Shown piece after piece: positions 58,894 through 64,000 of a stretch of DNA of 64,000 nucleotides; position 1 is the stretch's first letter; each line of letters starts with the position of its first letter. This DNA comes from Candidatus Bartonella washoeensis Sb944nv (lineage in GTDB: Bacteria > Pseudomonadota > Alphaproteobacteria > Rhizobiales > Rhizobiaceae). The stretch is from contig NZ_JH725024.1 in the NCBI RefSeq assembly GCF_000278135.1, positions 270,934 through 334,933 of the forward strand, written 5' to 3'. The translations under genes were made by a program, and so were the position numbers. A model generated the notes under the pieces. The model saw nothing but the letters and a program-made list of their open reading frames with translations, did not search any database and was not told where the DNA came from.

Positions 58894-59187
58894 TTAAGCA
58901 GCGTTACCACGCAAAGCGGAATGCTTTATCGAATCCGTATTGGCATGTTTTGCTGCTTTGAAAATGCGACGGCGACTTTTGGGGTAGCGGTCGTAGAAAA
59001 CCTGCTCGACGGGCAAACCGATAAAATCGGCAATAGCGCGTTCGGCTTTCTCGTTAGACCGAGTCCAGATATGTTGAACACTGGATGACGGTAGTTGATA
59101 AGCTTTCGCGAGCTCCGCCAAGGTCATATTACGGCGGCGTAGCTCGGCTAAAATACTATGGCGATCCCATTTTTGTGTGAGAGTCAT
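58894..59187 (-). CDS. Ner/Nlp-type regulator of the Mu-like element
   Basis: About 97 residues from the ATG at 59187, which has AGGAGCG at ideal spacing. An in-frame upstream codon at 59223 is less likely. The core WDRHSILAELRRRNMTLAEL, YQLPSSSVQHIW and AIADFIGLPVEQVFYDRY is that of Ner/Nlp DNA-binding proteins, which in Mu turn down early transcription and block repressor expression. Arg-rich end (RYPKSRRRIF). It lies back to back with the repressor, as in Mu. Confidence 0.82.
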   Translation of the reverse strand: MTLTQKWDRHSILAELRRRNMTLAELAKAYQLPSSSVQHIWTRSNEKAERAIADFIGLPVEQVFYDRYPKSRRRIFKAAKHANTDSIKHSALRGNAA

Positions 59188-59205
59188 AAACTTCGCTCCT
59201 GCTTT

Positions 59206-59232
59206 AAACGGATGCTCCCACATCCGTTTTTT
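59206..59232. promoter_or_regulatory. Hairpin with TGGGAG loop upstream of ner
   Basis: Plus-strand AAACGGATG, loop CTCCCA, CATCCGTTT, then TTT. Read on the minus strand it lies just before the ner ribosome binding site, with loop TGGGAG and a leading A-run. As a plus-strand element it would act as a terminator. Loop identical to that of the hairpin at 54674-54704. Confidence 0.7.
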
Positions 59233-59339
59233 GTGGGGTTAATTGTAAAATATCTGCCCTTCATTTAGGGCTGTAATTAGAGATATAATGCCAAATTCGG
59301 CTTTTGTAAATACCGAAAAAGCATTTGGAGTGATTTTTT

Positions 59340-59870
59340 TTGGCACGCCCTGAAAAAGAACCACAAACAGAACTGGCAAAACGGTTACGTGAAATACGGC
59401 ACGCGCTTGGTTTCACAGAGCGCAAACAATTTGCTAAACATTTTGATATACCCGAAACGACTATGCGCAATTATGAAACGGGGTTACAAGACCCCCCTGC
59501 ATCTATAATGCGAATATACAAGAATCGTTGTGGAATATCCTTAGATTGGCTCGTTACGGGTGAAGGTGAGATGTTTAGTGACATGGCAAAAGCGAAAGCA
59601 GCGGGTTTTAAAGCACCCACCATTCCTGCTGGTCTCATGAAAAAACTCGGTCGCATAGCTTATACAACCTATCGCGATGCAAATATAAAACTCCCCCCTG
59701 AAGATATAGCGGAACTCGCGGCGGAACTTTATGGAAAACTGCAAGAGCATGTTCAAGACATCAACGATACGGAAGAAATAGAGCTTACCTTGCCTCTTCT
59801 AAAATTGCATTTAAAGCGTCAAATAGAAGCTGAAAGAGTACATCTAGAAGCTACACAAGATACGGCTTAA
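59340..59870 (+). CDS. XRE-type repressor of the Mu-like element
   Basis: Probable phage repressor, 176 residues. N-terminal helix-turn-helix at about residues 12-60 (RLREIRHALGFTERKQFAKH, IPETTMRNYETGLQDPP), then SLDWLVTGEGEMF, typical of XRE regulators in temperate phages. The C-terminal half is helical and has no peptidase signature, so it is not a LexA/cI-type self-cleaving repressor. TTG start supported by GGAG ten bases upstream. It faces away from the early operon, as the c gene of Mu does. Confidence 0.82.
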   Translation: MARPEKEPQTELAKRLREIRHALGFTERKQFAKHFDIPETTMRNYETGLQDPPASIMRIYKNRCGISLDWLVTGEGEMFSDMAKAKAAGFKAPTIPAGLMKKLGRIAYTTYRDANIKLPPEDIAELAAELYGKLQEHVQDINDTEEIELTLPLLKLHLKRQIEAERVHLEATQDTA

Positions 59871-60049
59871 TGCCCCTTTAATATGAAAAATCAATATGAA
59901 AATCTTTTTACATTAGGAAATTAATATAACTAATTGATTTATAGTTATATATTGCCTCTAAAAATAGATAATCACCAATAGGTGAAAATCTTTTTTGTTT
60001 TTTTGGTTATTTTTGGCTGATTTTGGAGTGAGCTTCACAATTCACCGAA

Positions 60050-60145
60050 TTTTTTTCACAGGGTCTTCAAAGGCGGTTTTCTGGGCTTTCACAGACCTTT
60101 TAAAATTTTTCACAGGGTTTTCAAAGACCTTTCAAAGCCTTCTCT
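60050..60145 (+). repeat. TTCAAAG-rich direct repeats near the right edge
   Basis: TTTTTCACAGGGT and a TTCAAAGxC element occur twice (about 60051 and 60108). TTCAAAGACCTTTCAAAG at 60120-60137 is identical to 50932-50949 near the left edge, in the same orientation. Possibly iterons or remnants of duplicated sequence. Confidence 0.55.
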
Positions 60146-60202
60146 CATTTTTACCTTTGAAACGCACTTTTTCTGATTTTCACTCTTTTTCGCAATTTTA
60201 GG

Positions 60203-60330
60203 TGTCAAAATACAATTTTACAAAACGCACATTGAATGGTAAAAAATATCCATAAAAACAACAAATTACCACGTATTCCTACCTAATCCCACCTCTTCCC
60301 ACTTAGTATAAAACCTAGTGTCAAATTACA
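60203..60330 (-). repeat. Right-edge motifs of the Mu-like element
   Basis: On the plus strand TGTCAAAATACAATTTTACA at 60203-60222 and TATAAAACCTAGTGTCAAAT around 60307-60326 are inverted relatives of the left-edge motif (about 20 of 25 matching positions for the second). Candidate transposase-binding sites at the early end of the element. Confidence 0.5.
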
Positions 60331-60360
60331 TCCTTTAAAATAAAAAGGGGGAAAATTCCA

Positions 60361-61491
60361 TTATAACTGGCTACAACTGACAGAAAATTGTGTATCTCTC
60401 CCTATAATACCGAGATCTTTGATTAAAAGCGGTTTTCCGATCTCTCCATTATAGGCTTTAACGTGAATAGTTTTCCCCTTCACATCTATGAGATAATAAT
60501 CTCCATTGAAAAGTGCACCAGCTGTATAGACAGGAATATTTCCAAAAACCTTATCATTTTTTGCTCGGCAATAGGATTGATAATGTGTGTGCCCTACAAA
60601 TATTGCTTTAACATTATGAGAAGTGATGATTGACTTAAACACTGACAAATCTTTAGCGTTCTTTTTACGAATAAAAAAGGACTCGCCATCAATGGAAGCT
60701 GCACGAGCATCATGAAAATTAATGATTGTAACTTTACCTCTTGCGTCAGCAGCAGCTAAATCGTTCTTAAGCCAATCCAAAGACTTATTGATTTGCACCT
60801 CCATGGACTGTCCTATCAAACGAACCGTATAGCTTGGGTAATTATGAAGCTGCACATAGTGCACATCTCCATAATCCCAAGAATAACTCAAACTCCCCCT
60901 TATTGAGCGAATATTTCCACGCGAAATGGGAACTAAACTTTCAGTAACATCTGCATTGAAATGCAATAATTGACTACGGTATTTTTTAATTTCCGACACC
61001 ATTCTTGAAACTGCACTTATAGCACAAGCATCTTTATAAAAATTGAATTCTTGAGGATTTGTACAATTACCAACATTATTGGCATAATCATGATTCCCTA
61101 GCCCCTCATAGACAGGCGCTCCAAGGGTTTTATAAACATTTTTATAATCGTCATAGTTTTTTTGTTGGCCAAATTCTGTCAGATCGCCATTGACAATATG
61201 GAACGCAGCTTTGTGGGCTTTTATCACACTGGCAACCTGTTCATTTATCTTTAACCACGGCTCCCTGTTTGACATTCCATTGGCATCACCAGAGTTTAAA
61301 CGCCACGGTTGCGGATCAGCCATGATGATAGCAGTATAATCTTTTGCACGAGACTTCTCTTTCATAGACCAATCCATGAATGCATCATGGTAAAGCCTCT
61401 CGTCGTTTTTTATCTTTTCAGAATCAAGATTAAAACAACCAGAGAGAATAAAAGCAATTACAGTGACTATCAATTCAACTTTATATTTCAT
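60361..61491 (-). CDS. Lipoprotein metallophosphoesterase (calcineurin-like)
   Basis: Exported phosphoesterase anchored by a lipobox: VTVIAFILSGC, with Cys at about residue 19. The calcineurin-like dimetal site is visible in order: IIMADPQ (Asp), VNGDLTEFG (GD motif), GLGNHDYANN (GNHD), VTIINFHDAR (His) and AIFVGHTHYQSY (GHTH). Full length at 376 residues. The substrate is unknown: phospholipid, nucleotide or phosphoprotein are all possible. It lies just outside the right edge of the prophage. Whether it belongs to the island or to the older chromosome is unclear. Confidence 0.85.
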   Translation of the reverse strand: MKYKVELIVTVIAFILSGCFNLDSEKIKNDERLYHDAFMDWSMKEKSRAKDYTAIIMADPQPWRLNSGDANGMSNREPWLKINEQVASVIKAHKAAFHIVNGDLTEFGQQKNYDDYKNVYKTLGAPVYEGLGNHDYANNVGNCTNPQEFNFYKDACAISAVSRMVSEIKKYRSQLLHFNADVTESLVPISRGNIRSIRGSLSYSWDYGDVHYVQLHNYPSYTVRLIGQSMEVQINKSLDWLKNDLAAADARGKVTIINFHDARAASIDGESFFIRKKNAKDLSVFKSIITSHNVKAIFVGHTHYQSYCRAKNDKVFGNIPVYTAGALFNGDYYLIDVKGKTIHVKAYNGEIGKPLLIKDLGIIGRDTQFSVSCSQL

Positions 61492-62208
61492 AATATTTCA
61501 TAAACTTATCACCAAAAAAACATTGCGTATTTTATTGATTATAAAAAATTTCTGAAAAACAATTTTTTAAATTTTCTTGTCAATAATGTGTCAAATCAAA
61601 ATAATGAAAGCAATTATTATTCCAATGAAAATGTGATTTGATGCTATCAAAGCAACATTTATTTCAAACCTTCAACTTCAAGCATCTTATTGGTTGAAAT
61701 TTATGAGCTTGAGCTACGCCTCTCTCAAATACCATCGATACATCAATCGTTTACCAGAAAGCAGCCCCTTATCAGAAACCTAACAGGGTTAGTTGTTATA
61801 AAATATTCCAAACAGAAGAAAAAAACTATTGCGTTATATTTGATCATCCAGCACCTGTAGGGATTAAAGTCAAACACACTCAAGAATCTTATGATTAATA
61901 ATTTAGAAATAATCAAAAATGCTCGCAACATTGGTAAGTATTGCCATTACACTTAAATTCAACCAGAGATAAATAAAATAAACATCACAAAAAATTATTA
62001 TTAATTTGTATGAAAAATAATATAAATTAAATACTTTTAATTATATATACATTATTTATTAAATATAAATACTTGCAAAATTAATACAAATGAAGATTTA
62101 TTTTTGACAAATAGACGAAAATAACATACCAATAAAGACAATCATCGAAATTAATAACAATTATCCATTTTCACTTCTTCTTATGAAGTTCGCGGGGAAA
62201 TGAATATT
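61492..62208. other. Intergenic stretch before the last autotransporter
   Basis: AT-rich, no gene seen. It holds the promoters of the metallophosphoesterase (minus strand, near 61520-61560) and of the autotransporter on the right. Confidence 0.45.
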
Positions 62209-62216
62209 GGGGGGGG
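62209..62216 (+). repeat. Run of eight G in the autotransporter 5' region
   Basis: Homopolymer of eight G, 24 bases upstream of the ATG and just ahead of the AAGGAGA ribosome binding site. Such tracts slip during replication in phase-variable surface genes of other pathogens. Here it is outside the coding sequence, so any effect would be on transcription or translation rate. Confidence 0.85.
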
Positions 62217-62239
62217 CTCTCATAAGGAGAATACTACTG

Positions 62240-64000
62240 ATGTATAAAACATCCCTTTTGTCATGCACGGCTGCATCCGCTATCATCCTACTCAACATTC
62301 AATTGGCTGCACATGCTGAAACTCTCAAAGTTTCTGAGGAGAAAACAGTACCAGTATCAGATAAAACCTATGAAATGATTCACGCAAAAACCGGCGGTAA
62401 AATCACTGGCAAAGATTTAACAGTAATCGGAAATAAAGATATAAACTCAAATGAAAATAAAACCGCTTATGCTATAAAAACTGAAGGCACTGACAGTGCA
62501 ATTACATTACAGGGTAGCACAACCATTAAAGGAACTGATTCTGTCATTTCCTTAGGTGTTCAAGCAAAAGATGGTGCTACATTTCAAATGACTGGAGGAA
62601 CCATTACCGTTTCCGACACTGGTGCTCTCTTCTGGAACAATAATAACAACGAAAGCAAACTAAAAGATGTGACGATATCAAGCGGTAAAGACGAGGCACC
62701 ACTGAATTTTGGAGTAATAGCACACCAAAACGGTACAGTCACTTTAGAAAACATAAAAGTGACACAAGCAGACAATGCCGTAATTGCAAATCATAATTCC
62801 AAAATAACAATTTCTGGAGGATCATTTGAGGCAAAAAATACAACAATAACTGCTCTAAACGGTAGCAGCATTACTTTAACCGACAATGCACAAATTACAT
62901 CATCTGATGATGCTGGGCTCACAGCAAAAACACAATCCAACATCACAATAACCGGAGGAACTATAACAGGGAAAGACACAGCACTGATTACAACAAGAGG
63001 CGGACATATTAAGGTCACAGGTGGTACTCTAAAAACAAAGAGGACTAAAACAGATGCACCAGCTGAAGGCTCTCGCTATATCGATGGTTTTGGAGCATTT
63101 TCTAAGAGCTCTAACAGTATGATTGAGTTGGGAAATACCACGATTAGTGATACTAAAATCGGTCTTGATGCAAAAGATAGTGGCGCAATCAATATAACTG
63201 GGGGAAGCATTAAAGCTTCTGCAGCTGGTGCTGTCTTTGAAAACAGTAAGAGCGACAAAAACAAGCTGGAAAATGTAACTATATCAAGTGATAAAAATGA
63301 TACGCTACTAAATTTGGGAGTAGAAGCAGACAATAGTAGCGTCACTTTAAAAGATGTAACCGTCTCTGAAGCAACCAACGCCATAGCTGCATATGATAAT
63401 TCTAAAATAACGATATCAGGAGGATCATTTTCTGGAAACGATATAGGAGTACATGCACAAGAAGGCAGCTTTATTACTTTAACCGACAATGCTCAAATTA
63501 TATCATCGAGTGGTTATGCCCTCCATGCAAACGGTTTAGATTCCGCCATCACAATGACAACAGGAAACATAACGGGGAAAGAGGCAGCATTAGCTGTTGA
63601 AAACGGAGGACATATTGATCTGAGAAATGTTTCTGTAACAGCAGGAATCAACGGTTTGCAGTTGTTAGGTCTCTTTGATAGCAAACTCGATGAATCAAAT
63701 GATCCTCAAAAACATCAAAACAATGAGATCAATTTAACCAATGCAGATATTCACGTTGAAAATGGAACAGGAATTTTCGTTGGAGCTTTTACTAACGATA
63801 ACATTGAAGATATTCAAGATTTGTCAATTGGTACAGTCAATCTTACAAATTCAGAAATCCATGCCGATGTTTTATTAGGAGATGGTGTTTTCGAAAATCC
63901 AAAATCTTGGGGATCCGACAATTATTGGAACAAGAAATATTGGAACAAGAAAGAGGTTAAAGCAATCTCCAACGGCACCTTCACATTAAACGCAAATCAT
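62240..64000 (+). CDS. Type V autotransporter 5, N-terminal part (cut by window edge)
   Basis: 587 codons open to the window end. Start ATG 62240 with AAGGAGA upstream. Signal peptide MYKTSLLSCTAASAIILLNI ends in AAHAET (cleavage after AHA). The passenger is a regular beta-helix of short repeats, e.g. DSAITLQGSTTIKGTDSVI, QMTGGTITVSDTGALF, KITISGGSFEAKNTTITAL and SITLTDNAQITSSDDAGL, with longer units repeated near 62580-62900 and 63180-63500. Leader and passenger differ from the four autotransporters at 30.8-46.8 kb, so it belongs to another subfamily. The barrel is beyond the window. Probably an adhesin, by family. Confidence 0.85.
   Translation, partial: MYKTSLLSCTAASAIILLNIQLAAHAETLKVSEEKTVPVSDKTYEMIHAKTGGKITGKDLTVIGNKDINSNENKTAYAIKTEGTDSAITLQGSTTIKGTDSVISLGVQAKDGATFQMTGGTITVSDTGALFWNNNNNESKLKDVTISSGKDEAPLNFGVIAHQNGTVTLENIKVTQADNAVIANHNSKITISGGSFEAKNTTITALNGSSITLTDNAQITSSDDAGLTAKTQSNITITGGTITGKDTALITTRGGHIKVTGGTLKTKRTKTDAPAEGSRYIDGFGAFSKSSNSMIELGNTTISDTKIGLDAKDSGAINITGGSIKASAAGAVFENSKSDKNKLENVTISSDKNDTLLNLGVEADNSSVTLKDVTVSEATNAIAAYDNSKITISGGSFSGNDIGVHAQEGSFITLTDNAQIISSSGYALHANGLDSAITMTTGNITGKEAALAVENGGHIDLRNVSVTAGINGLQLLGLFDSKLDESNDPQKHQNNEINLTNADIHVENGTGIFVGAFTNDNIEDIQDLSIGTVNLTNSEIHADVLLGDGVFENPKSWGSDNYWNKKYWNKKEVKAISNGTFTLNANH

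Larger units (their letters stand above)
50849..60330 (-). mobile_element. Decayed Mu-like transposable prophage
   Basis: Gene order and content follow phage Mu's early region: a repressor and Ner-type gene back to back, then small genes, transposase A and transposition protein B, all on the minus strand after the repressor. Past B lie an unknown gene, a fused tail-D gene and a broken dnaB. Related motifs lie inverted at the two edges. Most morphogenesis genes are missing, and A, the ParB-like gene and dnaB carry frameshifts, so the element cannot be an active phage. GC is higher inside than in the flanks, as seen by eye. The boundaries are inferred from the end motifs and could be off by tens of bases. 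Confidence 0.72.

Overview
The window reads as chromosome of a Bartonella species (Hyphomicrobiales, alphaproteobacteria). The evidence is low GC with many decayed intergenic stretches, a glycine-riboswitch gcvTHP operon, an alphaproteobacterial speF-type leader before an ornithine decarboxylase, a Brt-like RNA next to an XRE regulator (an arrangement described in this genus), and a cluster of large paralogous type V autotransporters. The species cannot be fixed from sequence reading alone.

1-30.6 kb is mostly core metabolism broken by gene decay. In order it holds an EmrAB-type efflux pair (left gene cut by the window edge), a decayed stretch, a GNAT acetyltransferase, ornithine/lysine decarboxylase with a structured leader, trhO, an eda gene with one internal stop, fpr, alr, gcvTHP with a tandem glycine riboswitch, a LON-domain protein and a Trm112-like protein. 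Then come a decayed stretch with a Brt-like RNA and a broken XRE regulator, asd, an SH3 protein, the metQNI methionine importer, a MaoC-like protein, a Rossmann/SAF oxidoreductase, a small exported protein behind an array of perfect palindromes, and a creatininase-CobW-WD40 cluster.

30.8-46.8 kb is an array of four minus-strand autotransporters (about 885 to 1930 aa). They share a signal peptide, a Cys-x-DG-x-H-T/Y-I motif near the N terminus, a distal passenger block and a C-terminal beta-barrel ending in F. The largest carries two complete passengers on one barrel. The small protein at 26.2-26.5 kb has the same signal peptide. A FatB/CeuE-type iron-siderophore ABC transporter (46.9-50.7 kb) is divergent from the last autotransporter.

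50.7-60.3 kb begins with tRNA-Gln(CTG) followed by a decaying Mu-like transposable prophage. Read from its early end on the minus strand it has a repressor (plus strand), Ner, a DnaA-IV-like protein, a ParB-like protein (frameshifted), an unknown gene, transposase A (three frameshifts), transposition protein B, an unknown gene, and an early gene fused to the C-terminal part of tail protein D. It ends with a dnaB helicase broken by two frameshifts. Inverted, related motifs lie at both edges. Inside it are three same-architecture palindromes in the ParB-like gene and two hairpins with an identical six-base loop upstream of ner and B.

60.3-64 kb holds a lipoprotein metallophosphoesterase and the first 587 codons of another autotransporter, which has a run of eight G just upstream of its ribosome binding site.
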